From Massilia antarctica (GTDB taxonomy: Bacteria; Pseudomonadota; Gammaproteobacteria; Burkholderiales; Burkholderiaceae_D): a stretch of DNA of 64,000 bases. Positions 1 to 9,749 of this stretch are shown one piece after another. The translations under genes and the position numbers were made by a program. The stretch spans positions 248,001-312,000 of the forward strand of contig NZ_CP065053.1 in NCBI RefSeq assembly GCF_015689335.1, given 5' to 3'. The notes below the pieces were generated by a model that saw only the letters and a program-made list of their open reading frames with translations, did not search any database and was not told where the DNA came from. Position 1 is the first letter of the stretch; each line of letters begins with the position of its first letter.

Positions 1-120
1 CGCGATCTGGACAAAGCGGCGCAGGCCGGTATTAGTAAATGCAAGTTCAAGCCAACCATGGTTGATGGCAAGCCGGAACAAGCGTGGATGCAAATGCAAT
101 ACGTCTGGACGCTGGATTAA
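1..120 (+). CDS. TonB family protein, C-terminal end (partial)
   Basis: The open frame enters from the left edge and gives 39 residues before a TAA, ending in QMQYVWTLD. The segment with a basic KFKPTMVDGKP stretch and a final beta strand resembles the C-terminal domain of energy transducer TonB, which contacts TonB-dependent outer-membrane receptors from the periplasm. The gene is followed after 88 bases by exbB and two exbD genes, the usual partners of TonB. The start and the membrane anchor lie outside the window, so only the family assignment is supported, and a TolA/TonB-like paralogue is possible. Confidence 0.7.
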   Translation, partial: RDLDKAAQAGISKCKFKPTMVDGKPEQAWMQMQYVWTLD

Positions 121-208
121 GAACCGAGGCGGCAGTTTAGTCTCACTACTGTGATTTTCGTTGTCATTATGTTCAGCGAACTGATTATTTTATAAATTTG
201 GAGGAAGC

Positions 209-1135
209 ATGTTTAAGAATACCCGTTTGTCCGCTGCACTGGCGGCTGTCCTGTTCTCGGTTACAGCAGCTGCAGCGCTGGTCTCCGCACCAGCTTTCGC
301 TGACGCTCCTGCTCCAGCGGCAGCCCCTGCAGCAGACGCAGCGGCTCCAGCTGCGGCTCCAGCAGCACCGGCACCAGCACCAGAAGCAGCTGCCCCAGCC
401 GCTCCGGCAGTCAAAGAAGGCGAAAAAGAAGCGGTCAAAAACCCGTACGGTATCGAAGCACTGTGGGCCGAAGGCGACTTCGTTTCCAAAGGCACCCTGA
501 TCATCCTGTCGCTGATGTCGATGGGTTCGTGGTACATCCTGATCACCAAGCTGATCGACCAGGCCAAGATCTTCAAGCAATCGAAAGAAACCCAGGCCAA
601 GTTCTGGAAAGCTTCGTCGATCGCAGCTGGTTCGGCTTCCCTGAAAGAAGGCAGCCCGTTCCGCTTCATCGCTGAAACCGGCACCAAGGCAACCAACCAC
701 CACGACGGCGCCCTGCTTGAGCAGATCGACCTGTCGACCTGGGTGACGATGTCGATCCAGCGCGCTGTTGACAAAGTTCAATCGCGTCTGCAAGACGGCC
801 TGTCGTTCCTGGCAACCGTTGGTTCGACCGCACCGTTTATCGGTCTGTTCGGTACGGTGTGGGGTATTTACAATGCACTGACCGCCATCGGTATGTCGGG
901 TAACGCATCGATCGATAAAGTGGCAGGTCCAGTGGGTGAAGCGCTGATCATGACCGCCTTCGGTCTGTTCGTCGCGGTTCCTGCGGTTCTGGGTTACAAC
1001 TGGCTGGTTCGTCGTAACAAGTCGGCCATGGAAGATGTCCGCTCGTTCAGCGCTGACGTTCACTCGGTCCTGATTTCGGGTGCCATGTCGACGAGCGAAG
1101 CTGGCCGTGCTGCCGGCGCGAAAAAGATCGGATAA
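209..1135 (+). CDS. exbB: ExbB, TonB-system energizer (MotA/TolQ/ExbB family)
   Basis: Proton-channel subunit of the inner-membrane TonB-ExbB-ExbD complex that powers outer-membrane uptake. The 308-residue product starts with a signal-like hydrophobic segment (about residues 7-31), then an Ala/Pro-rich linker (32-68). Three membrane spans follow near 94-116, 198-222 and 245-268, the last two carrying the conserved TVGSTAPFIGLFGTVWGI and EALIMTAFGLFVAVPAV stretches of the family. A strong GGAGG lies just before the ATG. The Ala/Pro-rich periplasmic extension makes it longer than E. coli ExbB, as is common for the long ExbB type. It stands between the tonB end and exbD, with six bases to exbD. 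Confidence 0.95.
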   Translation: MFKNTRLSAALAAVLFSVTAAAALVSAPAFADAPAPAAAPAADAAAPAAAPAAPAPAPEAAAPAAPAVKEGEKEAVKNPYGIEALWAEGDFVSKGTLIILSLMSMGSWYILITKLIDQAKIFKQSKETQAKFWKASSIAAGSASLKEGSPFRFIAETGTKATNHHDGALLEQIDLSTWVTMSIQRAVDKVQSRLQDGLSFLATVGSTAPFIGLFGTVWGIYNALTAIGMSGNASIDKVAGPVGEALIMTAFGLFVAVPAVLGYNWLVRRNKSAMEDVRSFSADVHSVLISGAMSTSEAGRAAGAKKIG

Positions 1136-1141
1136 TTCACC

Positions 1142-1579
1142 ATGTCCATGAGCGTCGGCTCCGATAGCGGAGAAGAAGATGCAGTCATGTCAGAAATCAA
1201 CACGACGCCGCTTGTCGACATCATGTTGGTTCTGCTGATTATCTTCTTGATTACGAGTCCGGTGGTTCTGAAGCTGCAAAAGATCGCGTTGCCTTCGGAA
1301 ACCAACCAGGCATTGAAACCTAAGCCAACCACGGTGAACATCGTCGTCAATAAAGAAGGCGACATGTACTGGAACCAGACCCGCCTCAACGATACGAGCG
1401 AGCTGTTCGAGTTCCTGAAGAAGGAGTCCGTCAAGTTGCCTCAGCCTGAAGTGCACGTACGCGGCGATCAACAGACGCGTTACGAGTTCATCGGCAAAGT
1501 CATCTTCACGGCGCAGCGTGCTGGGATTCAGAAGGTCGGCTTCATCACGGAACCACCAGATAAAACTGGCGGCCGCTAA
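1142..1579 (+). CDS. exbD: ExbD (first copy), biopolymer transport protein
   Basis: 145-residue single-span protein of the ExbD/TolR family. After a short cytoplasmic tail the motif INTTPLVDIMLVLLIIF carries the conserved membrane aspartate (D26) needed for proton-driven energisation, followed by a periplasmic domain. It starts six bases after exbB and is probably translated from the same message. A second exbD follows 78 bases later, and the two periplasmic domains differ clearly, so they are paralogues rather than a recent duplication. In some xanthomonads a second ExbD is used for only part of the TonB-dependent substrates; whether that holds here is unknown. Confidence 0.93.
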   Translation: MSMSVGSDSGEEDAVMSEINTTPLVDIMLVLLIIFLITSPVVLKLQKIALPSETNQALKPKPTTVNIVVNKEGDMYWNQTRLNDTSELFEFLKKESVKLPQPEVHVRGDQQTRYEFIGKVIFTAQRAGIQKVGFITEPPDKTGGR

Positions 1580-1590
1580 GCCCTCCTTGA

Positions 1591-1629
1591 GTAGGGCGCG
1601 ACACTGGCAGCATCGCTTGCGCGCCCTAC
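1591..1629 (+). promoter_or_regulatory. Intergenic hairpin between the two exbD genes
   Basis: A perfect 10-base inverted repeat (GTAGGGCGCG at 1591-1600, CGCGCCCTAC at 1620-1629) with a 19-base loop lies between the two exbD genes. There is no following T run, so it is unlikely to be a simple terminator. An RNA-processing or stabilising structure that sets the relative amount of the two ExbD proteins is the most natural reading, but that is inference. Confidence 0.5.
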
Positions 1630-1657
1630 GGGTTCCAACATTAGAAAAGGAAACATC

Positions 1658-2092
1658 ATGAGTATGAATGTCGGTTCCCCCGCCGCTGGTGCGGATCCGG
1701 AACCAATGATGGAAATGAACATGACCCCCTTGATCGACGTGATGTTGGTCTTGATTATCATGTTGATCATCACGATTCCGAAACAGAACCACTCGGTCAA
1801 CCTGAACATGCCTGTTGGCACGCCTCCACCGCCAACAAGAGAACCCGTGGTGGTCACGATCGACGTTGACTTCGACGGCACGATTCTGTGGAACAACGAG
1901 GTCGTTCCTGACCGTCCTGCCCTGGAAGCGAAGATGAATTCCGTGTCGGCCATGGCGGATGCGGATCAGCCGGAAGTGCATTTGCGCCCTAACAAGCTGG
2001 TCGAGTACAAATATGTTGCCGGCGTGATGGCAACTGCCCAGCGCCTGGGTGTGAAAAAGATTGGTATGGTTGGTAACGAGCAGTTCCAATAA
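1658..2092 (+). CDS. ExbD (second copy), biopolymer transport protein
   Basis: 144-residue ExbD/TolR family protein, preceded by AAGGAAAC eight bases from the ATG. The short N-terminal tail contains two acidic residues and several methionines, then MTPLIDVMLVLIIMLIIT with the conserved intramembrane aspartate (D27). The periplasmic part carries a Pro-rich GTPPPPT segment absent from the first copy. It lies in the same direction as exbB and the first exbD, separated by a hairpin, and a terminator-like hairpin follows its stop, which marks the end of the exb unit. Confidence 0.92.
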   Translation: MSMNVGSPAAGADPEPMMEMNMTPLIDVMLVLIIMLIITIPKQNHSVNLNMPVGTPPPPTREPVVVTIDVDFDGTILWNNEVVPDRPALEAKMNSVSAMADADQPEVHLRPNKLVEYKYVAGVMATAQRLGVKKIGMVGNEQFQ

Positions 2093-2114
2093 GCGCTATT
2101 GCTAATTGACGATA

Positions 2115-2143
2115 CGGCAGGGTAAACCTGCCGTTTCGCTTTT
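2115..2143 (+). terminator. Intrinsic terminator after the exb genes
   Basis: A 7-base perfect stem (CGGCAGG / CCTGCCG) with a GTAAA loop is followed by the T-rich tract TTTCGCTTTT. It starts 22 bases after the second exbD stop and ends 17 bases before the next start codon, so it could also attenuate the TPR gene downstream. Confidence 0.7.
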
Positions 2144-2159
2144 GATTGAAAGAGTCCCA

Positions 2160-3401
2160 ATGATCAAGTTTCGTCTCGCACATCTCGGCCTCGCCCTGGC
2201 CGCTCTTGGCTTTACCGCAGCAACGCCCGTCGTCGGACTGTCCACTGCCTACGCGGCGGAAGCCGTGCGCCCGGAAATCGGTGGTCCTTTGCAGGCTGCC
2301 CAGAAAATGATGCAAGCCGGACGCGCGAAGGATGCGCTGAACGAACTGCGCAAGCTCGACGGTAAAAACCCGACCGCAAGTGAGCAATACCTGATCGAAC
2401 GTGTGCGCGCTGCCGCCGCCTCGACCGCCGGCGACTACGATACCGCCGCCCGCTCCTTCGAAAAACTGATCGACTCGGGCAAACTGTCCGCCAGCGAACG
2501 CGCCAATTTCTCCGAAGGCTTGATCGGCATTTACATGCGCGCCAAGGAATTCGGCAAGGCCAACGCCGCCATCCAGCGTTCGCTCAAGGAGCGCGACGAT
2601 CCGAAGCTGCGCGCCTACCTGATCCAGAATTACATGGCAATGGGTAACACCGCCGAAGCCACCAGGCTGCTCGAAGCGGACCTGCGCTCCTACGACAAAT
2701 CCGGCCGCACCCCGCCGGAAGAACCGCTGCAAATGATGGCCAACCTGCAGAACAAGAGCGGCGACAAGGCCGGCTATGTGGCGACCATCGAAAAACTGGC
2801 CGCCCACTATCCGAAGGCAAGCTACTGGGCCGACCTGCTCAACCGCATCGTCAGCAAACCCGGCTTCGCCGACCGCCTGAGGGTCGACGTCTCGCGCCTG
2901 CAACTGGCCAACAACCTGCTGAAAAAGCCAAGCGAATACATGGAACTGGCCCAGCTGGTCCTGCGCGACGGCGCCGCCGCCGAAGCGGTCAAGATCGTCG
3001 ACAAGGGTTACAAGGCAGGCATCCTTGGCGTGGGTGCCGACGCGCCACGTCACCAGCGCCTGAAAGACCTGGCCGATAAGACCCTGGCCGACTTCAACAA
3101 GAACCTCGCCACCACCGAAGCAACCTTGCAGAAGGTCGCCGATAACGACGGTCTGGTGAGCCTGGGCTACGCCATGGTGCAAGCCGGCCAGGCCGAAAAA
3201 GGTCTGGCGCTGATGGAAAAAGCCATCGCCGCCGATCACCTCAAGCATCCCGACGACGCCAAGCTGCGCCTGGGCCAGGCCTACGCCGCCGCCGGCCAGA
3301 AAGCCAAAGCCATCACCGCCCTCAAATCGGTGGGCGGCAAGGACGGCACGGCCGAACTGGCGCGCTACTGGATCATGGCCATCAACCATCCAATGGCTTG
3401 A
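2160..3401 (+). CDS. Periplasmic tetratricopeptide-repeat protein
   Basis: 413-residue protein with a clear signal peptide (residues 1-34, ending AYAAE), followed by a mostly helical body with several TPR-like units (for example AQKMMQAGRAKDALNELRKL near the start and LRLGQAYAAAGQKAKAITAL near the end). TPR proteins act as scaffolds; no catalytic motif is visible. I chose the ATG at 2160, preceded by GAAAGAG, over the in-frame TTG at 2106 because only the ATG gives a normal signal peptide and because the TTG start would overlap the preceding terminator. Its place after the exb genes suggests, but does not prove, a role with the TonB system. Confidence 0.85.
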   Translation: MIKFRLAHLGLALAALGFTAATPVVGLSTAYAAEAVRPEIGGPLQAAQKMMQAGRAKDALNELRKLDGKNPTASEQYLIERVRAAAASTAGDYDTAARSFEKLIDSGKLSASERANFSEGLIGIYMRAKEFGKANAAIQRSLKERDDPKLRAYLIQNYMAMGNTAEATRLLEADLRSYDKSGRTPPEEPLQMMANLQNKSGDKAGYVATIEKLAAHYPKASYWADLLNRIVSKPGFADRLRVDVSRLQLANNLLKKPSEYMELAQLVLRDGAAAEAVKIVDKGYKAGILGVGADAPRHQRLKDLADKTLADFNKNLATTEATLQKVADNDGLVSLGYAMVQAGQAEKGLALMEKAIAADHLKHPDDAKLRLGQAYAAAGQKAKAITALKSVGGKDGTAELARYWIMAINHPMA

Positions 3402-3430
3402 TCGTCACCGCTTCGCAGTCGTTCCACTGA

Positions 3431-3466
3431 AAAGCGCTGTCTGCATCTTGCAGGCAGCGCTTTTTA
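3431..3466 (+). terminator. Intrinsic terminator after the TPR gene
   Basis: Long stem AAAGCGCTG...CTGCA with loop TCT, closed by TGCAG...CAGCGC and followed by TTTTT. It lies 29 bases after the TPR stop. A TATAAT box at 3477-3482 just beyond it may belong to the ribF promoter. Confidence 0.85.
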
Positions 3467-3535
3467 GCTTTGAACGTATAATCGCTGTTTCGATTATGTT
3501 GGTCTGTTCATGCACAGTCATCCCAAGAGCACCCT

Positions 3536-4507
3536 ATGAAGGTTTTTCGCGGACTTCCCAACGACAGGGCGCGCGCGCCCTGCGCGCTCACGATCGGTAA
3601 CTTTGACGGAGTCCATCGCGGCCACCAGGCATTGTTGGCGCGCGTGTGCGGCGCCGCCTCCGACCTGGGACTGGAAGCGGCCGTGATGACGTTCGAGCCG
3701 CACCCGCGTGAATTTTTCGCGCGCCGCGCCGGCGACCTGTCGAAAGCGCCGAACCGCATCGCCAACCTGCGCGACAAGCTGCAATCGCTCTCGAACGCCG
3801 GCATCGACCGGGTCATCGTCGAACACTTCAACGAACACTTCGCCGCCATTTCGCCCCAGGATTTCGTCGAGCGCGTCCTGGTCGAGGGCCTGCACGTCAA
3901 GTGGCTGATGGTGGGCGACGACTTCTGTTTCGGCGCCCGGCGCGCCGGCACCGTCGCCATGCTCGCCGAAGCGGGCAAGCGCCACGGCTTTCATGTCGAG
4001 ACCCTGCCCACCGTGATGCACGGCGCCCAGCGCATTTCCTCGTCGGCCGTGCGCACCGCCCTGGCCGCGGGCGACTTCGACCAGGCCGGCCAGCTGCTCG
4101 GCCACCCCTACGCCATGTCCGGCCACGTGATCCACGGCCAGAAGCTGGGCCGCACCCTGGGTTTTCCGACCTTGAATTTGCGCGTCGCGCACCGCCCTGC
4201 CCTGTCGGGCATTTTCATCGTCCAGGTACATGGCCTTGGGCCCGCGCCCTTGCCCGCCGTGGCCAGCCTGGGCGTGCGCCCCACCGTCGACGACAGCGGC
4301 CGCGTGCTGCTGGAGGTGCACGTGTTCGACTTCGCCCAGTCCTGCTACGGCAAGATGGTGCGCGTCGAATTCCTGGAAAAGATACGCGACGAAGAAAAGT
4401 ACACCGACCTGGCCACCCTGACCGCCGCCATCGCGCGCGACAGCGACAAGGCGCGCGCCTGGTTCGCGCGGCGCGCCGCCGCCCTCACCGCCACCGACCG
4501 AATTTGA
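3536..4507 (+). CDS. ribF: Bifunctional riboflavin kinase / FAD synthetase
   Basis: Converts riboflavin to FMN and FMN to FAD in the cytoplasm. The 323-residue product has the N-terminal nucleotidyltransferase domain with the NFDGVHRGHQALL signature (about residues 22-34) and SSSAVRTAL, then the C-terminal kinase domain with GRTLGFPTLNL. Length is normal for RibF. It heads a co-directional run with ileS, lspA, coaBC and dut; ribF-ileS-lspA is a widely conserved order in proteobacteria. No FMN riboswitch is recognisable upstream. Confidence 0.97.
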   Translation: MKVFRGLPNDRARAPCALTIGNFDGVHRGHQALLARVCGAASDLGLEAAVMTFEPHPREFFARRAGDLSKAPNRIANLRDKLQSLSNAGIDRVIVEHFNEHFAAISPQDFVERVLVEGLHVKWLMVGDDFCFGARRAGTVAMLAEAGKRHGFHVETLPTVMHGAQRISSSAVRTALAAGDFDQAGQLLGHPYAMSGHVIHGQKLGRTLGFPTLNLRVAHRPALSGIFIVQVHGLGPAPLPAVASLGVRPTVDDSGRVLLEVHVFDFAQSCYGKMVRVEFLEKIRDEEKYTDLATLTAAIARDSDKARAWFARRAAALTATDRI

Positions 4508-4579
4508 CGCCGCCCCCGCAGCCAGCTGCTCCCTGCGTCACGATCCAAGACACCCAGATACACCTCCTTGAAGAAAAAT

Positions 4580-7495
4580 ATGTCCGACAATAGCCAAACC
4601 AGCAACCCAGAGCAGAACCAGCAAACTCCCAAGGCACCAAAAAAAGATGCCAGGCCGGTGAGCAAATACCCGGTCAACATGACCGACACCCCGTTCCCGA
4701 TGCGCGGCGACCTGGCCAAGCGCGAACCGGGCTGGGTCAAGCAATGGCAGGACAAAAAAATCTACGAGCGCGTGCGCAAGGCGGCCAAGGGCCGTCCGAT
4801 GTTCGTGCTGCACGACGGCCCGCCGTACGCCAATGGCGATATCCACCTCGGCCACGCCGTCAACAAGATCTTGAAAGACATGGTCGTCAAATCGCGCGGC
4901 ATCGCCGGTTTCGACGCGCCCTACGTGCCGGGCTGGGATTGCCACGGCATGCCGATCGAAATCCAGATCGAAAAACTGCACGGCAAAAACCTGCCGACCG
5001 CCGACGTCCTGACCAAGGCGCGCGCCTATGCGCTCGAACAGGTCGACCGCCAGCGCGCCGGCTTCATTCGCCTGGGCGTGCTCGGTGAATGGGACAACCC
5101 CTACCTGACCATGGCCTTTCGCAACGAAGCCGACGAACTGCGTTCACTCGGCACCCTGCTCGACAAAGGCTATGTGTACCGCGGCCTGAAACCGGTGAAC
5201 TGGTGCTTCGATTGCGGCTCGGCCCTGGCCGAAGCGGAAGTCGAATACCAGGACAAGCGCGATCCGGCCATCGACGTCGGCTTCCCGTTCGCCCAGCACG
5301 ACAAGCTGGCCGCCGCCTTCGGCCTGCCCGCACTGCCGGCCGGCGATGGTTTCATCGTCATCTGGACCACCACGCCGTGGACCATCCCGTCGAACCAGGC
5401 GCTCAACGTCAATCCGGAAGTGACTTACGCGCTGGTCGAAACCACGAAAAATGACAAGCCGCTGCTGCTGATCCTGGCGGCCGACCTGGTCGAGTCCTGC
5501 CTGCTGCGCTACAAGCTCGAAGGCAAAGTGATTGCCACCTGCCTGGGCCAGGCTTTCGACGGCATCGCGTTCAAGCACCCGCTGCACGCGTCCGATGCGT
5601 TTTTCGACCGTCTCTCGCCGATGTACATGGCTGATTACGTCACCACCGAAAGCGGCACCGGCGTGGTCCACTCGGCCCCCGCCTACGGCCTGGACGACTT
5701 CATTTCGTGCAAGGCGCACGGCATGAAGGATGACGAAATCCTGACCCCGGTAATGGGCGACGGCCGCTTTGCCTCGACCCTGCCGCTGTTCGGCGGCATG
5801 ACCATCTGGGAAGCGTCCAAGCCGATCTGCGCCGCCCTGACCGATGCCGGCGCCCTGTTCGAAGTGAAGATGTTCGACCATAGCTACATGCACTGCTGGC
5901 GCCACAAGACCCCGATCGTCTACCGCGCCACCTCGCAGTGGTTTGCCGGCATGGACGTGACGCCGAAAGACGGCGGCCCGACCCTGCGCGAAACGGCCCT
6001 CAAGGGCATCACCGAAACCCGCTTCTTCCCGGACTGGGGCCAGGCGCGCCTGCACGGCATGATCGAGAACCGTCCCGACTGGACCCTGTCGCGCCAGCGC
6101 CAGTGGGGCGTGCCGATGGCCTTCTTCCTGCACAAGGAAACCGGCCAGCTGCACCCGCGCACCCCGGAGCTGCTGGAGCAAATCGCCAAGCTGTTCGAGG
6201 AACGCGGCATCGATGCCTGGCTCGATATCGAACCGAAGGACCTGCTCGGCGATGACGCCGACATGTATGTCAAGAACAAGGACACGCTCGACGTCTGGTT
6301 CGATTCCGGCTGCACCCACCAGACCGTGCTGCGCGGCTCGCACGCGGCCCAGTCGCAGTTCCCGGCCGATCTGTACCTCGAAGGCTCGGACCAGCACCGC
6401 GGCTGGTTCCACTCCTCGCTGCTGACATCCTCCATGCTCAACGGCTGCCCGCCGTACAAGGCGCTGCTCACGCACGGCTTCACGGTCGACGCCGATGGCA
6501 AGAAGATGTCCAAGTCGCTCGGTAACACGATGGCGCCGCAAAAAATCTCCGACACCCTGGGCGCCGACATCCTGCGTCTGTGGGTCGCCTCGACCGACTA
6601 CACGGGCGAGCTGTCGATCTCCGAAGAGATTCTCAAGCGCGTGACCGAATCGTACCGCCGCATCCGCAACACCCTGCGCTTCCTGCTGGCGAACACCTCC
6701 GACTTCAACCACGCCAAAGACGCGCTGCCGACGGCCGACCTGCTCGAGATCGACCGCTACGCCATCGCCGCCATGGCCGCGTTGCAGAACGACATCGCCA
6801 GCCACTATGAGCGCTACGAATTCCACCCGGTCGTCTCCAAGCTGCAGAACTACTGCTCCGAAGACCTGGGCGGCTTCTACCTCGACATCCTCAAGGACCG
6901 CCTGTACACGTCGGCCGTCGATTCGCCGGCACGCCGTTCGGCCCAGACCGCGCTGTGGCACATCACCCAAAGCCTGCTGCGCGTGATGGCCCCGATGCTC
7001 AGCTTCACCGCCGAGGAAGCGTGGGCCGTGTTCGCCGACGCCGACGCCTTTGCCGCCAGCGACGAAACCATCTTCACGCAAACCTTCTGGACCCTGCCGG
7101 AAGTCGCCGATGGCGCCGCCCTGCTGGACAAGTACACGACATTGCGCGCCGTGCGTACCGACGTCACCAAGCAGTTGGAAGAGCTGCGCGTATCGGGCGC
7201 CATCGGTTCGTCGCTGCAGGCCGAGCTGACCATCAAGGCCAGCGCCGTCAAGTATCGCCTGCTGGCCAGCCTGGAAGACGACCTGAAATTTGTCTTCATC
7301 ACCTCGCAGGCGCACGTGACGGAAGTAGCCGACGAAGCCGGCGAAGCGATCGAGGTGGCCGCCTCCGCCGCGCCGAAATGCGAGCGTTGCTGGCATTACC
7401 GTGCCGACGTCGGCACCCATGCCGAGCACGCGGGCTTGTGCGGCCGCTGCTTCAGCAATTTGTTCGGCAGCGGCGAGAAGCGCGCCTTCGCGTAA
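4580..7495 (+). CDS. ileS: Isoleucine--tRNA ligase
   Basis: Charges tRNA-Ile; class I aminoacyl-tRNA synthetase. The 971-residue product carries the HIGH-type motif ([12 protein letters not shown] near residue 90), the CP1 editing domain with the [11 protein letters not shown] motif, the KMSKS loop (KKMSKSLGN) and a C-terminal zinc site with CERCWHYR and CGRC. I start at ATG 4580; an in-frame TTG four codons upstream is possible but unnecessary. The first 35 residues are polar and low in complexity. The gene sits between ribF and lspA. Confidence 0.98.
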   Translation: MSDNSQTSNPEQNQQTPKAPKKDARPVSKYPVNMTDTPFPMRGDLAKREPGWVKQWQDKKIYERVRKAAKGRPMFVLHDGPPYANGDIHLGHAVNKILKDMVVKSRGIAGFDAPYVPGWDCHGMPIEIQIEKLHGKNLPTADVLTKARAYALEQVDRQRAGFIRLGVLGEWDNPYLTMAFRNEADELRSLGTLLDKGYVYRGLKPVNWCFDCGSALAEAEVEYQDKRDPAIDVGFPFAQHDKLAAAFGLPALPAGDGFIVIWTTTPWTIPSNQALNVNPEVTYALVETTKNDKPLLLILAADLVESCLLRYKLEGKVIATCLGQAFDGIAFKHPLHASDAFFDRLSPMYMADYVTTESGTGVVHSAPAYGLDDFISCKAHGMKDDEILTPVMGDGRFASTLPLFGGMTIWEASKPICAALTDAGALFEVKMFDHSYMHCWRHKTPIVYRATSQWFAGMDVTPKDGGPTLRETALKGITETRFFPDWGQARLHGMIENRPDWTLSRQRQWGVPMAFFLHKETGQLHPRTPELLEQIAKLFEERGIDAWLDIEPKDLLGDDADMYVKNKDTLDVWFDSGCTHQTVLRGSHAAQSQFPADLYLEGSDQHRGWFHSSLLTSSMLNGCPPYKALLTHGFTVDADGKKMSKSLGNTMAPQKISDTLGADILRLWVASTDYTGELSISEEILKRVTESYRRIRNTLRFLLANTSDFNHAKDALPTADLLEIDRYAIAAMAALQNDIASHYERYEFHPVVSKLQNYCSEDLGGFYLDILKDRLYTSAVDSPARRSAQTALWHITQSLLRVMAPMLSFTAEEAWAVFADADAFAASDETIFTQTFWTLPEVADGAALLDKYTTLRAVRTDVTKQLEELRVSGAIGSSLQAELTIKASAVKYRLLASLEDDLKFVFITSQAHVTEVADEAGEAIEVAASAAPKCERCWHYRADVGTHAEHAGLCGRCFSNLFGSGEKRAFA

Positions 7496-7516
7496 ACAAT
7501 AAACAGACACCATCCC

Positions 7517-8035
7517 ATGGCAACCAAAAAGAAACAGCTGTTCTCGTCCGCGCCGCAAGGCGGCTCCGGCATGATGCCTTGGCTGGGCATTGCCGCCATC
7601 GTGATCCTGATCGACCAGCTGACCAAGATCGCGATCCAGAAAACCTTCACGTTCGGCGAGGAGAAAGTCATCACTTCCTTCTTCAACCTGGTGCTGGCGT
7701 ATAACAAGGGTGCCGCCTTCGGCTTCCTGCAACACCAGCCAGGGTGGCAGCGCTACTTCTTCACCGGGCTTGCGATCATCGCGGTCGGCTTCATCCTTTA
7801 CATGTTGAAGCGCCATGCCGGCCAGCGCCTGTTCTGCTGGGCGCTGGCGCTGATCATGGGCGGCGCCATCGGCAATGCCATCGACCGCCTGGCCTACGGC
7901 CACGTGGTCGACTTCCTCGACTTCCACCTGGCCGCCTTTGGCCACTTCCCGGCCTTTAACGTCGCCGACAGCGCCATCTGCGTGGGCGCCGCGCTGTTCG
8001 TGTTCGACGAACTGCGGCGCGTGAGCCGGCAATAA
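7517..8035 (+). CDS. lspA: Lipoprotein signal peptidase (signal peptidase II)
   Basis: Inner-membrane aspartyl protease that removes signal peptides from prolipoproteins. 172 residues with four predicted membrane spans. The family motifs are present: DQLTKIAI near the N terminus, [20 protein letters not shown] with the first catalytic Asp, and FNVADSAI with the second. It starts 21 bases after ileS and ends 10 bases before coaBC, consistent with one operon. Confidence 0.97.
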   Translation: MATKKKQLFSSAPQGGSGMMPWLGIAAIVILIDQLTKIAIQKTFTFGEEKVITSFFNLVLAYNKGAAFGFLQHQPGWQRYFFTGLAIIAVGFILYMLKRHAGQRLFCWALALIMGGAIGNAIDRLAYGHVVDFLDFHLAAFGHFPAFNVADSAICVGAALFVFDELRRVSRQ

Positions 8036-8045
8036 GGAGAACGCG

Positions 8046-9272
8046 ATGACGATGGACCTGCAAGGTAAGAAGATCGTCCTGGGCCTGTCGGGCGGAGTGG
8101 CCTGCTACAAGGCGGCGGACCTGTGCCGCGCCCTGATCAAGCAGGGCGCCTCGGTGCAGGTGGTCATGACCGACGCCGCCACCCATTTCATCACGGCGGT
8201 GACGATGCAAGCCCTGTCGGGCCATCCGGTCCACACCGACCAGTGGGATCCAAGGGTGGCCAACAACATGGCCCACATCGACCTCACGCGCGGCGCCGAT
8301 GCGATCCTGATTGCGCCCTGCTCGGCCGACTTCATGCGCAAACTGGCGCACGGCGTCTGCGACGACCTGCTCTCGACCCTGTGCCTGGCGCGCCCGCAGC
8401 GCGTGCCGCTGCTGGTCGCCCCGGCCATGAATGTCGAGATGTGGGAAAACCCCGCCACCCGCCGCAACGCCGCCCAGCTACGCGCGGACGGCATCCGGAT
8501 TTTCGGCCCGGCCGCCGGTGAACAAGCCTGCGGCGAAACGGGCCTGGGCCGCATGCTCGAGCCCGCCGACCTGCTCGACGAAGTCATCGCCTCGTTCCAG
8601 GCCAAGGTCCTGGCGGGCAAGCGCGTGCTGATCACCGCCGGACCGACCTTCGAAGCGATCGATCCGGTGCGCGGCATCACCAATCTGTCGTCCGGCAAAA
8701 TGGGTTACGCGATTGCCCGCGCCGCGCGCGAAGCGGGAGCCGAAGTCACTCTCATCTCCGGCCCGACCGCACTGGCCACGCCGCACGGCGTGCGCCGCAC
8801 CGACGTGCAAAGCGCGCGCCAGATGCACGACGCCGTGATGAACGCCGTCGGCGGCCAGCACGTATTCATCAGCGTGGCGGCGGTGGCCGACTGGCGCGTG
8901 GCCAACGCCAGCACCCAGAAAATGAAAAAACAGGACGACGGCGCCACGCCCAGCCTGCAGTTCGAACAGAATGCCGACATCCTCGCCGCGGTTGCTGCCA
9001 CCACCTCGGTGTCGGGCTGGCCGTACTGCGTCGGCTTTGCCGCCGAATCCGAGAACCTGGTCGAATACGGCGCCATCAAGCGCGAGAAAAAAGGCATTCC
9101 CCTTTTGGTCGGCAATATCGGCCACCAGACCTTCGGCCAGGACGACAACAGCATCATGCTGTTCGACGACCAGGGCCACACCGTACTGCCGCGCGCCGAC
9201 AAGCTCACCCTGGCGCGCCAGCTCATTTCCGAAATCGCAAAGCGCATCGAACAGCGCTCCCTGCTCAAGTAA
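8046..9272 (+). CDS. coaBC: Bifunctional phosphopantothenoylcysteine decarboxylase / phosphopantothenate--cysteine ligase
   Basis: Catalyses two steps of coenzyme A synthesis. 408 residues: an N-terminal flavoprotein decarboxylase domain ([15 protein letters not shown], catalytic His in the [13 protein letters not shown] stretch, [12 protein letters not shown]) and a C-terminal CTP-dependent ligase domain ([25 protein letters not shown], and [13 protein letters not shown] with the KMKK motif). Preceded by AAGGAGA eight bases before the ATG. It sits between lspA and dut; coaBC next to dut is a common arrangement in proteobacteria. Confidence 0.97.
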   Translation: MTMDLQGKKIVLGLSGGVACYKAADLCRALIKQGASVQVVMTDAATHFITAVTMQALSGHPVHTDQWDPRVANNMAHIDLTRGADAILIAPCSADFMRKLAHGVCDDLLSTLCLARPQRVPLLVAPAMNVEMWENPATRRNAAQLRADGIRIFGPAAGEQACGETGLGRMLEPADLLDEVIASFQAKVLAGKRVLITAGPTFEAIDPVRGITNLSSGKMGYAIARAAREAGAEVTLISGPTALATPHGVRRTDVQSARQMHDAVMNAVGGQHVFISVAAVADWRVANASTQKMKKQDDGATPSLQFEQNADILAAVAATTSVSGWPYCVGFAAESENLVEYGAIKREKKGIPLLVGNIGHQTFGQDDNSIMLFDDQGHTVLPRADKLTLARQLISEIAKRIEQRSLLK

Positions 9273-9286
9273 AAAGCATCCGCACC

Positions 9287-9736
9287 ATGAAAACCATTGA
9301 CGTCAAAATCCTCGACCCGCGCATGAAAGATCAGATGCCGGCCTACGCCACGCCGGGCAGCGCCGGGCTTGACCTGCGCGCCTGCATCGACGCGCCGATC
9401 ACCATCGAAGCCGGCGCCACCGTGCTCATTCCGACCGGGCTGGCGATTCATGTGAGCGACCCCGGTTACGCCGCCATGATCCTGCCGCGCAGCGGCATGG
9501 GTCACAAGAACGGCATCGTGCTGGGGAATCTGGTAGGCTTGATCGACTCCGACTATCAGGGACAACTGATGGTATCGACCTGGAACCGCGGCCAGACCGC
9601 CTTCACGCTCAACCCCATGGAGCGCCTGGCGCAATTGATCGTGGTGCCGGTGGTGCAGGTCGGATTCAATATTGTCGACGATTTCGACACAAGCGAACGC
9701 GGTGCGGGCGGTTTCGGCAGCACCGGCAAACACTAA
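9287..9736 (+). CDS. dut: Deoxyuridine 5'-triphosphate nucleotidohydrolase (dUTPase)
   Basis: Hydrolyses dUTP to dUMP, keeping uracil out of DNA. 149 residues, the normal length for the trimeric enzyme. Conserved motifs are visible in order: [37 protein letters not shown] with the catalytic Asp, ERLAQL, and the C-terminal [12 protein letters not shown] arm. It follows coaBC by 14 bases. Confidence 0.98.
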   Translation: MKTIDVKILDPRMKDQMPAYATPGSAGLDLRACIDAPITIEAGATVLIPTGLAIHVSDPGYAAMILPRSGMGHKNGIVLGNLVGLIDSDYQGQLMVSTWNRGQTAFTLNPMERLAQLIVVPVVQVGFNIVDDFDTSERGAGGFGSTGKH

Positions 9737-9749
9737 TTTGGAGAAGTCT

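Noticed and set aside
5144..8032. Very long open frame on the minus strand opposite ileS and lspA
   Set aside because: It is the complement of well-conserved genes in a GC-rich genome; its product is low in complexity (many Arg, Gly, Gln, His) and has no start signal or family match.
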